Shown here: piece after piece, positions 35,902 through 44,200 of the stretch | How positions within the stretch are numbered: the stretch's first letter is position 1 | How the letters are laid out: each line of letters begins with the position of its first letter | Assembly (NCBI GenBank): GCA_017457225.1 | Contig: JAFTHW010000023.1 | Coordinates: 1 to 64,000, forward strand | Source of the DNA: Clostridia bacterium | GTDB lineage: Bacteria > Bacillota > Clostridia > Christensenellales > Borkfalkiaceae | DNA: 64,000 bases | Direction of reading: 5' to 3' | The notes under the pieces: generated by a model | The model's input: only the letters and a program-made list of their open reading frames with translations | What the model was told of the DNA's origin: nothing | Databases searched by the model: none | Program-made: the position numbers and the translations under genes

Positions 35902-37221
35902 TCAAAAAAATTCGTGATAAATTGCCTGAATACAAGCCGCGCAATCTTCGTTGTCTACCCCGACGATAATATTGAGCTCACTCGAGCCTTGATCAATCAT
36001 AATCACGTTAATATTCGCCTCGCTCAACGCTTTAAAAAGCCTTGCGGACGTACCGACGTTTTTCGCCATTCCGTGACCAACCGTTGCGATCAATGCAATG
36101 TTCTCGTGCGTATAAATTCTGTCGGGGTGGATCTCTGTTTTTATTTCGTTAACCAACGTTTCGAGTGCACCGTCTTTGAGATGTATATTGTCAATCACGA
36201 GCGACATTGTATCAATCCCCGAAGGCAAATGCTCGAAAGAAATCCCGTGTCTTTCCAGAATCGCAAGCACTTTTCCAACGAAACCGATCTCCGAGTTCAT
36301 CATTGATTTTTCCAAGGAAATAACGGAGAAATCTTTCTTTCCCGCAACGCCCGTAACGACGTTCTCGCTGGGTTTGCGTTTGTCCGTTTTGACGATAAAC
36401 GTACCCTTATCTTCGGGGCGGAACGTATTGCAGATCCGAATGGGAATCCCCGCGCTTCTTACGGGGAAAATCGATTCGCTATGTAACACGTTAGCGCCCA
36501 TATACGAGAGCTCCCGAAGCTCCTGATACGAAAGCTCGGAAATCCACTTCGGGGAATCTACAATGCGGGGATCGCAAGCGTAAAATCCGCTGACGTCCGT
36601 CCAATTTTCATACAAACTTGCCTTGACCGCTCTCGCTACGATCGCGCCCGAAATATCTCCGCCACCGCGCGAAAACGTTTTCACTTTTCCGTCCGCGCCA
36701 AGCCCGTAAAAACCGGGAATGACCGCCTCGGGATATCGGGACAACACTTCGCTTGCCAAAGCAAACGTTTCTTCTTTCAACACGCAGTCCTCATCGAAAC
36801 GGACGAATTCCGTTGCGTCTACGAACGGTCTGTTCAATACCGCCGACATAATTTTTGCGGCAAAGTATTCGCCTCTGGACGCGCAATAATCCCTGCCTGC
36901 GCCAGCTAAAATCTCCCTTTCGACCAGATTCAAAGCTTCTTGCATCCCGAGATCTTTTCCGATCTCCTTTTCGATGTTGGTAAAACGGGTGCGAATCTTA
37001 TGAAACGTAGTTTCAAACGTCGCCAAGTCGTTCGACTCGAACGCGTCCGAACATTGATATAATAGATCCGTCACTTTAACATCCCCGCTAAACCGTTTCC
37101 CTGGCGCGGAAACCACGACGTAACGTCGCTCCGCATCCGCTTTGATGATATTTGCAGCCGAGAGAATAATATTTCCGTCCGCCATCGACGTGCCGCCGAA
37201 CTTACACACTTTTAATTCCAT
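35902..37221 (-). CDS. lysC: aspartate kinase
   Basis: Phosphorylates aspartate, first step to lysine, threonine, methionine and diaminopimelate for the cell wall, 439 residues from ATG at 37221. The start is fixed by AGGAG seven bases upstream; a frame extending ten codons further has none. It begins KVCKFGGTSMADG and has the GRGGGDISGA-like motif (as SRGGGDISGAIVA) and FTDVSG-type segment (WTDVSGFYACDPR). Two ACT domains occupy about residues 310-439, where allosteric amino acids bind. It is monofunctional. It lies downstream of cdaA and the CdaR-like stub. Confidence 0.94.
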   Translation of the reverse strand: MELKVCKFGGTSMADGNIILSAANIIKADAERRYVVVSAPGKRFSGDVKVTDLLYQCSDAFESNDLATFETTFHKIRTRFTNIEKEIGKDLGMQEALNLVEREILAGAGRDYCASRGEYFAAKIMSAVLNRPFVDATEFVRFDEDCVLKEETFALASEVLSRYPEAVIPGFYGLGADGKVKTFSRGGGDISGAIVARAVKASLYENWTDVSGFYACDPRIVDSPKWISELSYQELRELSYMGANVLHSESIFPVRSAGIPIRICNTFRPEDKGTFIVKTDKRKPSENVVTGVAGKKDFSVISLEKSMMNSEIGFVGKVLAILERHGISFEHLPSGIDTMSLVIDNIHLKDGALETLVNEIKTEIHPDRIYTHENIALIATVGHGMAKNVGTSARLFKALSEANINVIMIDQGSSELNIIVGVDNEDCAACIQAIYHEFF

Positions 37222-37298
37222 ATAAACTCCTTTCTCTTTACACTTTTGCAATGTGTATTCTCTCTTTTCCCTCTCTTTATCTTTTCGTTAATTTTTCT

Positions 37299-37403
37299 TT
37301 AAATATTGAGCAAAACGACCACTACCAAAGCAAGTAGTAGGGAAATTGCCTTGATCCAAAACTTAGAAACGAATACCGCTTTTAAAAATTTTACGAATTT
37401 CAT
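37299..37403 (-). CDS. 34-residue CdaR-like membrane stub
   Basis: A very short gene with its own GGAGG site seven bases before ATG at 37403, overlapping the cdaA stop by four bases (ATGA). It encodes 34 residues: a basic start, SKFWIKAISLLLALVVVLLN, then a stop. This pattern matches the N-terminal membrane anchor of CdaR (YbbR-domain protein), the partner that normally follows cdaA and modulates it. The extracytoplasmic YbbR repeats are missing. No other frame in the next 80 bases could supply them, as lysC starts at 37221. It is either a true micro-partner of CdaA or a remnant. Conserved start and coupling favour expression. Confidence 0.65.
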   Translation of the reverse strand: MKFVKFLKAVFVSKFWIKAISLLLALVVVVLLNI

Positions 37404-38281
37404 TTCAAACCTCCGCTACGTTTTTTATCCGCCAAGAACATTTCCTGCCAATAGTAATCTTTCAATGCATCTAACAAAATATCGTAATCCGCGTATCTCG
37501 TTACGTTGCCCTGTTTGACCACGGAAATGATTCCCGTTTCTTCGGATACGACGAGCGAGATCACGTTCGCCACTTCCGTAATACCGATCCCCGCGCGGTG
37601 ACGAGTACCGTATTCTTTCGGATAACTCGTCTTTTGTGTCAACGGCAAGAAACAACCCGCCGACTGAATCTTATGTCCGTGAATGACCATCGCGCCGTCG
37701 TGCAAAGGCGCTTTCGGAAAGAAAATACCCTCGATCAGCTGCGTGGAAATTTCCGCGTCAATGGTCACGCCGCTCTGCAATACCTGTTTTGGCAAACTGC
37801 CTTTCGACAATACGATGAGTGCGCCGACATTGTTTTTCGACATATTTTGCAACGCTTTAATAATGTTGCTGATACAACGTTCCGTATCCGCCTGCGAACG
37901 AACTTCCGCGCCCGCGCCCAACGTCTTTTCCAAAACTCCTTTCCCCGAGCTGTGAACGTCCCACAAACTCTTTTTCACTTCCACATTGAACAAAATCAAC
38001 ATAAACAGTGACACGAGCAAGACGAAAAACAGGAAAAATTGTTCCGTAAACAACTCAGCGGAAAAGATCTTCATTCCTCCGCCGATCAGCAAAAAGAACC
38101 AATACCCCACCATTAGCTTAGTAGCGTCGTTGTCCCTGAGTACTTTGGATACGTAGAAAATCAACAAGAAAAACAAAAAGATTTCTACGCCGTAAATCCA
38201 TTGAAAATCAGTAAAAAATCGCAAGATGGATTTTCCGAGCGCCGTCATGTCTTGCGCAAACGTCAAAAGCTGATTTCCCAT
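37400..38281 (-). CDS. cdaA: diadenylate cyclase CdaA
   Basis: Makes the second messenger c-di-AMP from two ATP, 293 residues from ATG at 38281, which has AAAGGAGGAG just upstream. Three transmembrane helices lie at about 31-48, 55-75 and 81-99. They are followed by the DAC domain with DGA (195-197) and RHR (227-229), both required for catalysis. c-di-AMP controls potassium and osmolyte transport and cell-wall homeostasis. The next gene is normally cdaR then glmM; here it is a CdaR-like stub then lysC. It follows holA by 134 bases. Confidence 0.95.
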   Translation of the reverse strand: MGNQLLTFAQDMTALGKSILRFFTDFQWIYGVEIFLFFLLIFYVSKVLRDNDATKLMVGYWFFLLIGGGMKIFSAELFTEQFFLFFVLLVSLFMLILFNVEVKKSLWDVHSSGKGVLEKTLGAGAEVRSQADTERCISNIIKALQNMSKNNVGALIVLSKGSLPKQVLQSGVTIDAEISTQLIEGIFFPKAPLHDGAMVIHGHKIQSAGCFLPLTQKTSYPKEYGTRHRAGIGITEVANVISLVVSEETGIISVVKQGNVTRYADYDILLDALKDYYWQEMFLADKKRSGGLK

Positions 38282-38352
38282 AACTCCTCCTTTCCCCGCC
38301 TTTTCGGGGCTCAAGTTTTCTTCCGTACAACCACCGTGAGAACTCCTCACTT

Positions 38353-38385
38353 ATTATTATATAAAAATATTATATAATAATTCCT
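38353..38385 (-). other. AT-only inverted repeat upstream of cdaA
   Basis: TTATTATATA and TATATAATAA arms surround an AAAAT centre. The region may hold a promoter for cdaA (a TATAAT is present on the minus strand), but no convincing -35 partner was found. Confidence 0.35.
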
Positions 38386-38415
38386 TTTAAAAAGAAAGCG
38401 TTTTACAAATTATTT

Positions 38416-39423
38416 TCAGGAATTTTCAAAAAATAAATTTGCCGTAACCCATTTCAACGCCGAATCGGGCGTTAAATTGCCGCATTTTACCGCGCTGATC
38501 GCGCCGTAAATCCCCTCGTACAGCCTAAGAATCTCACCTTTGGGGAATTTCGCCGCCTGTTCGCGATTTTTCCGCACGGCATACTCCGTCATCGACAACG
38601 TCGTCGCGATCTCCGCATTGGAGCCGCGGGCTTTCGACACTTCGTATAAGTTCCTGAAATTAGAAACAAGGGAAGAGAGCAACGATAATTCGTCAAAGCC
38701 TTTCCCGCCCAATTCCGTCAAAATTTTCATATATTGCGTGTAATTTTTTTTTGAGATCGCGTTCGCCAACTCGTAGATTTTATACTCGGAATCGGGATAT
38801 ACTACCTCGTCCACGATCTCGTCCGTTAAACGCTGGGCATTTTTCTCTTCGCAGTAGGCAAGCAGTTTTTCCGTCTCTTTCGCGATTCGAGCCATATCGA
38901 ACACGCAATACGCTGCCAATTTCCCGCAAGTGATCCCGTCGGCGTACACGCCCTTGCGCTTACAGGTCACGTAGATCCATTTTTTGATCGTTTCTTCATC
39001 CGCGCGAGCACAATCCACGTACGTTACGTTGGGCTTTTTCGCCAAAACCGCGCTACCCGTTTTCCCCTTGCCCGTATTGACGATTAGGAGTATGGAATGC
39101 GTCGCAGGCGTTTCAAACAAGCCTTTCAAATACGTTTCGTAGTCCTTTTCCGTAGGATAAAATTCGGTCACTTTCACGATCCGCTTTTCGCTCACAAACG
39201 GGAAACTGTTCACCGCGTCCGCAAGCGCTACGAGTTTATCCCCCTTTAAGGTCGCACCGTCAAACGAAACGTAATCGAGCGTAGACTCTCGTAAAAAGCG
39301 TTCCTTTAGCAAGGCTTCGCCTTTCTCCCGAAAATATCCCTCTATGCCCTCAAACAAATACACGGGTTGCGCGCCGTTTTCATCTGTGAATTTTCTAAAA
39401 TCGACGTACTTCAATCTTTTCAC
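38416..39423 (-). CDS. holA: DNA polymerase III subunit delta
   Basis: Clamp-loader subunit that opens the beta clamp, 335 residues, of normal length. Family features are the N-terminal PVYLFEGIEGYFREKGE, the central domain without an intact Walker A (TGKGKTGSA-like loop in delta), and the C-terminal collar domain with SLLSSLVSNFRNLYEVSKAR and YAVRKNREQAAKF. The start is GTG at 39423, but it is only one base after GGGAGGC. A TTG three codons later, ten bases after the site, is a real alternative. holA next to comEC is a common Bacillota arrangement. Confidence 0.9.
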   Translation of the reverse strand: MKRLKYVDFRKFTDENGAQPVYLFEGIEGYFREKGEALLKERFLRESTLDYVSFDGATLKGDKLVALADAVNSFPFVSEKRIVKVTEFYPTEKDYETYLKGLFETPATHSILLIVNTGKGKTGSAVLAKKPNVTYVDCARADEETIKKWIYVTCKRKGVYADGITCGKLAAYCVFDMARIAKETEKLLAYCEEKNAQRLTDEIVDEVVYPDSEYKIYELANAISKKNYTQYMKILTELGGKGFDELSLLSSLVSNFRNLYEVSKARGSNAEIATTLSMTEYAVRKNREQAAKFPKGEILRLYEGIYGAISAVKCGNLTPDSALKWVTANLFFENS

Positions 39424-39450
39424 GCCTCCCGTATCTTCTTTTCACTTTTT

Positions 39451-39479
39451 ATTATACCATATTCCCTTAAAAAATGCAA
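39451..39479 (-). promoter_or_regulatory. promoter of the holA-cdaA-lysC group
   Basis: On the minus strand, TTGCAT (39474-39479) and TATAAT (39451-39456) are 17 bases apart with an extended -10 TGG. The start codon lies about 25 bases beyond. Confidence 0.8.
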
Positions 39480-39533
39480 GGAATATGGGCAAGGAATTTT
39501 TTTGCAACGATTCCCCTTATATCCCAGCCTTTT

Positions 39534-41165
39534 TCAAACGTTTAACGCGACCATGGTCCCCACGAAGACTGTCACGGTAATACTCAACAGCGCAAGTCGT
39601 TGTTTTTTACTCACGTTCCATTTATCCGACGCAAAAACAACCGCCGCATAGTAATCTATGATCAAAACCGTAGGTAGGCGAAGCCCACGCAAAGACAAGG
39701 TTGAGAAATCCATCGTTTCAAACACGAGTAACACCGTTTCCCAAAGCACGGAAGGAACATATAAGACGATAGCGGCAACGGCACTCGACAGCAGAGAAGC
39801 CACAAACACGAACAACAGCAAGGCGGAGAACACCGCGCTAAGCATCGGGATGAAGATACAATTCAATAGCAACGACCAACCCGACAGATAATCGTACGCT
39901 TTATATAAAATAGGGGCGGTGGCAATTTGAGCCGCCAACGTTACGGACAAAAAGGAAATCGCAGAACGCAAAATCCGTTGTTTCAAATTCAACGGTAACG
40001 TATCTCCGTCGTCCGTTACGGCAGGTTTCACTTCGAGCGCCCGTTGCATCGGAGGCGATAACAACGCAATCCCCAAACACGCCGCAAACGAGAGTTGGAA
40101 TCCCACAAGGAGCAAAGAAGCGGGAGAATATGCCAAAAGTATAAACGCCGCCAAGCCGATAGACTCCAACATATCCCCTTTCAGACCGATACATTTCGAC
40201 GCGTAAAACGCCAAACACATCACGATCGCGCGAACGACGGAATCTGAAAATCCGCAAATACCTCCGTACATAATTAAAACCAGTGCAATCAATCCAAACT
40301 TCACGCCGCCCGGCAATTTCTTCAAACGGGTCTTTTGCAAAAGCTTAAAACAAAATGCGTAAAGCGAACCGATATGGAGTCCCGATACGGCGAAAATATG
40401 AGCAATACCGCCTTGTCTTACGTTCTCCAAAAGACTTTCGTCCATCGTGGATGTATCTCCCGTTAATACAGCCATAGTGACCGCCGCGGCGGAGTCGCTC
40501 ATACCCGCCTCTACAGCCGTTTGGATTCTGGCACGCAAAAATAAAAACAAATCAAACGAACTACCCGTTATTTCGCAGTTTTTCGCAAATATCGTATAAC
40601 GAATCTCTTCCGCAACGTAATGGGAATTGAACTTTCCGTCCTCAAACAACTCTCTCGTTTCCAATCTTCCCGTTAGAAACACCTCGTCACAAAGACGAAT
40701 CTCATCGTAAAACGAGGTGGGCAGGTATGCGTCGAGTTTATAATCCACCTTTCCGCCGTCTATCCGGACATCCCGCAAGGAAACGCGAATCCATTCGTCT
40801 CCGCCCCGCACGTTCTCCACCGTCCCTGCAACCGCATAGTCTCCGCTGTAAACCGGTTGATCGTCAAACGCTTGGGTTTGGAGTGAAAATCTACCGTACC
40901 CGAGTGAAAAACAGAAAAGCAAAAGGATGCCGACGACAATCCTCCTGCAAAGTTCTTCCCTGTCCCGTGAAAAGCATAAAAGCGCAACAAAAGAAAGCGC
41001 CAACGCCGATAAAAACCAAATCAGCGCATCTTGATACTCCATAGAAAGGTAGGCGCAAACAATCCCGACACAAACAAATACCGCTGCAAAAAATACGGGA
41101 CGAAAATTGAACAACTTGTCCGCCCGTTTCATTCCGTTGTATCTATTCTTACTTACATTTCTCAT
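39534..41165 (-). CDS. comEC: ComEC/Rec2-like DNA-uptake membrane channel without beta-lactamase domain
   Basis: Polytopic membrane protein of 543 residues from ATG at 41165. It has a small OB-like extracytoplasmic domain after the first helices (about 75-170, the DUF4131 region) and the competence domain from about 205 on, with FAVSGLHIGSLYAF and GVKFGLIALVLIMYGGICGFSDSVVRAIVM (family signature). ComEC carries single-stranded DNA across the membrane during transformation. The C-terminal metallo-beta-lactamase domain, present in long forms such as that of B. subtilis (about 770 residues), is missing here; short forms are known. The start is uncertain: no clear SD, with a hairpin upstream. Confidence 0.85.
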   Translation of the reverse strand: MRNVSKNRYNGMKRADKLFNFRPVFFAAVFVCVGIVCAYLSMEYQDALIWFLSALALSFVALLCFSRDREELCRRIVVGILLLFCFSLGYGRFSLQTQAFDDQPVYSGDYAVAGTVENVRGGDEWIRVSLRDVRIDGGKVDYKLDAYLPTSFYDEIRLCDEVFLTGRLETRELFEDGKFNSHYVAEEIRYTIFAKNCEITGSSFDLFLFLRARIQTAVEAGMSDSAAAVTMAVLTGDTSTMDESLLENVRQGGIAHIFAVSGLHIGSLYAFCFKLLQKTRLKKLPGGVKFGLIALVLIMYGGICGFSDSVVRAIVMCLAFYASKCIGLKGDMLESIGLAAFILLAYSPASLLLVGFQLSFAACLGIALLSPPMQRALEVKPAVTDDGDTLPLNLKQRILRSAISFLSVTLAAQIATAPILYKAYDYLSGWSLLLNCIFIPMLSAVFSALLLFVFVASLLSSAVAAIVLYVPSVLWETVLLVFETMDFSTLSLRGLRLPTVLIIDYYAAVVFASDKWNVSKKQRLALLSITVTVFVGTMVALNV

Positions 41166-41178
41166 TTGTATATACCGC

Positions 41179-41206
41179 AAAGAGCGCGGAACGCTCCACG
41201 CTCTTT
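41179..41206 (-). promoter_or_regulatory. hairpin between the DUF4011 helicase and comEC
   Basis: Stem AAAGAGCG/CGCTCTTT with an inner GGA/TCC pair around ACGC. On the transcribed strand no U-tract follows, and the element ends 14 bases before the comEC start codon, where a ribosome site would be expected. Confidence 0.5.
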
Positions 41207-41224
41207 GATTTTGACTTCCATTTT

Positions 41225-44200
41225 TTACGCCAAAGAAATTCTATCCGAAACCGAACGTACAAACAAGCCTTTCTCTTCTCCCAGCGTCACGCAATCATTA
41301 ACGTAAGCGGTAAATTTGTCCGTAGGTTTCGCAATCCGCAGCACGGCGGCAACGATCGTTTGAATCTCTTCCATATACAACGCCACTTTATCTTCCAAAG
41401 CCCCGCGCGTGATCGCAATAATTTCATAAGGCGTATAATCGTACTCGTTTTTACGAAGCGGTTCACTCGTTTCCACGCGGTATTTATCGAAGCCGATGTT
41501 CTTATCCGTTTTGCGGTAAAACGACTGTCCGAAAATGCGCTCGTACTTAAATCCGCAAAGCGCAATCAGCGCCTGCATACGCGCCTCGATCTTCGAGCCG
41601 TATTTCACGATTCCCAAACTGTTCAGACAACGTCGGATCAAGAAATCGTGAGAAATGGGTTCTTCCGCCGTCACAATCGCCTTCAAACGGGCAAGAATCT
41701 CTTTGTCGTTTTCACCCGACGTTACGTACACCGCATTCTCCAATCGGGACTCGAGAGTAGCCGCTTTATACGTCTTCTTGCTACGGTTGAGCTCCGCACC
41801 GCCTTTCTTATCCGCGCCTGTAAGTTTGTCAAGCAAGTCCTTGATTTTCTTGATCTCACGTTTGGGATTGTTGTAGTAGTTGACGGTATATAGCCGCATT
41901 ACGTTCCAGTTATTACGTTTAAGCGTCTGGATCTGCAATACGTTTCGATCCTTGACGGAGAAACGGTTGGGAGTATCGCACATAATCGCAAGAATAAATT
42001 TATTCCTGTTCTTGGGATCTACGACTGCAACGTCGATCTTGAATCCGGACACACCCACGTCGTAACGGCAATCGTAGCCGTACGCCGCCAACTCTTCCGC
42101 GATATATTTCCCAAGCCCCACTTTCTTCGTGATCAAACTGCTAGAAGAAATCGCAAGATTCGTTCTGCCCTTTTCCGCAAAGTCGAGGAAGGCTTTCAAG
42201 CCCGCAACGCCTTTGGAATTCGTCTTGGACAAGTCCACCATTGCGCCCGTCATCGATGAAAATACCCACATTTCTTCCCTCGCACGGGAAACCGCGACGT
42301 TGAGTCGCCGCCAGCCGCCCGCCTGATTTAAAGGGCCGAAGTTGAGCGAGATTCTACCCAATCGATCGGGACCGTAACATACTGAAAACATAATCACGTC
42401 GCGTTCGTCGCCTTGTACGTTTTCAAGATTCTTTACAAACAACGGCTCTTCACGGTCGTACGCCACTGTCTCCAATCTATGCTCTGCAATCGCCGCCGAC
42501 AATTTCCGTTCGATATACTCTTTTTGTACGTTACTGAACGTCACGACGCCGATACTGGAATTTTTAAGCTGTGGATCGGTCAAACGGCGCAAAACTTCCT
42601 GTACGAGCGCGTCGCCCTCCGCTCTATTCTTCTTGGTAAATCCTCTATCATACACACCGTCTTCCACGAACACGAACTTGACTTTGCTGTTCAGGGAATC
42701 GGGGGACGGGAACGTGCACAAACGGTTGTCGTAATACATTGCGTTGGAGAACGCAATCAAACTCTCGTGCTTACTGCGATAGTGCCACGTGAGATGCCTT
42801 TGCGGCATATTGATCGCAAGACAATCGTCGAGAACGCTTTCCATATCCTCGTTTTCCAAATTGTCTTCGTCCACGTAATTGGTATTGAAAAACGCAGTCG
42901 GCGGAAGCTGTTTCGGGTCTCCCACCACGATCGCCGCTTTGCCTCGTGCAAGCGTACAAATCGCCTCCGCCGTCGGAATTTGCGACGCTTCGTCGAAAAT
43001 AACGAGATCGAATAAACCGTTTTCGGGTTGTAAATACTGTGAAACCGTAATCGGACTCATCAGCATACACGGCGCGATGACTTTTGAAAGTTCAGGAATC
43101 TCTTCAAACAATTTTCTAAGCCCCGTACCGCGGAGGTTGGATTTCGCCAAACGCTGGAACGTAGCGAGTTCCAATCCAAGACTCCCCTCCGTCGATTGCG
43201 TAGGCAAACGGGAAATGAGCTCCGAACGGATCTTTTCTTTCGTCAGGCGTGAGAACTCTTCCATCGTCAAACGTAAACTCTCCGCTTTTTCCTCGCTGAC
43301 TCCTGCGGAAAACCGCGCCAATACGGGATCGAGGGGAATATTGGTCTGCAAGAAATTTTTATAAATATTTTTCTCGAAACTGTCAATGATATTTTCACCC
43401 GTAACCGAGCCGTTCTCCAAAGCGTCGGTAATGAACGTAAGCCCCGCTTCGTCGAGCGCCGCCGCCGTCTTTTTATACATACACCAACTGGCAAGCATAT
43501 CCACGTTTTCAATCAACGCGCCTGCTTTCGCCGTGTAGTATTCCAAAACATCGTCTTCGGGCGTCTTGCTTCTATCCGCTTTCGTGATCTCTAAGAAACT
43601 GTTTTCCGCCGCACGGAAGCTCGCCAAAGAACTATTCAAACCGCGCAATACGGGAATGGAATATCCGTTCGCCGCGCGAATGCACATACTGTTGAAACTG
43701 TCGGCGTTGTAATCCATAAACACCGAAGAACACAACTCCTGTAATTCGTACAAATCTTTCAAGAAATTCTTGCGCGCGTCGAAGAAATCCACTCTGCCGA
43801 ACGCAAACGTAAAATACTGAGAAAGCCCGGTATTCGTCTTGATGCGCTCCATCGCCTCGTAAATATCCCGAACGAGTACGAGATGTTGCGTAATCTCCTC
43901 TCTCGTAAGCTGCGATTTCGCCGCTTTTTGGAGTTTTTTCACAACTCCTTTCACCGTTTTATTGTATTCGTAGTCAATGCGCCCTGCTTCCAGCCATTTG
44001 TCGAGATCCTCGTATTCTTTGGAAATATCCACGAGTTTTTTATAGGATCTGAAATAGGTATCCAAGGAAGCGTCTAAACGCTTATTGGCGTTAAAGAATG
44101 CGTAGAATTCCTCCTCGCTTTCCTTATAGTATTTGTTGAGTACACCGCTGGAGAGCATCGTTGCGATCCGATCCAACGCCTGCAATTTCTTTCTCGTCAG

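Noticed and set aside
37222..37298. Possible frameshifted remainder of CdaR after the 34-residue stub
   Set aside because: All three frames in the 77 bases before lysC are short and unlike YbbR repeats, so a simple frameshift cannot restore the full protein.
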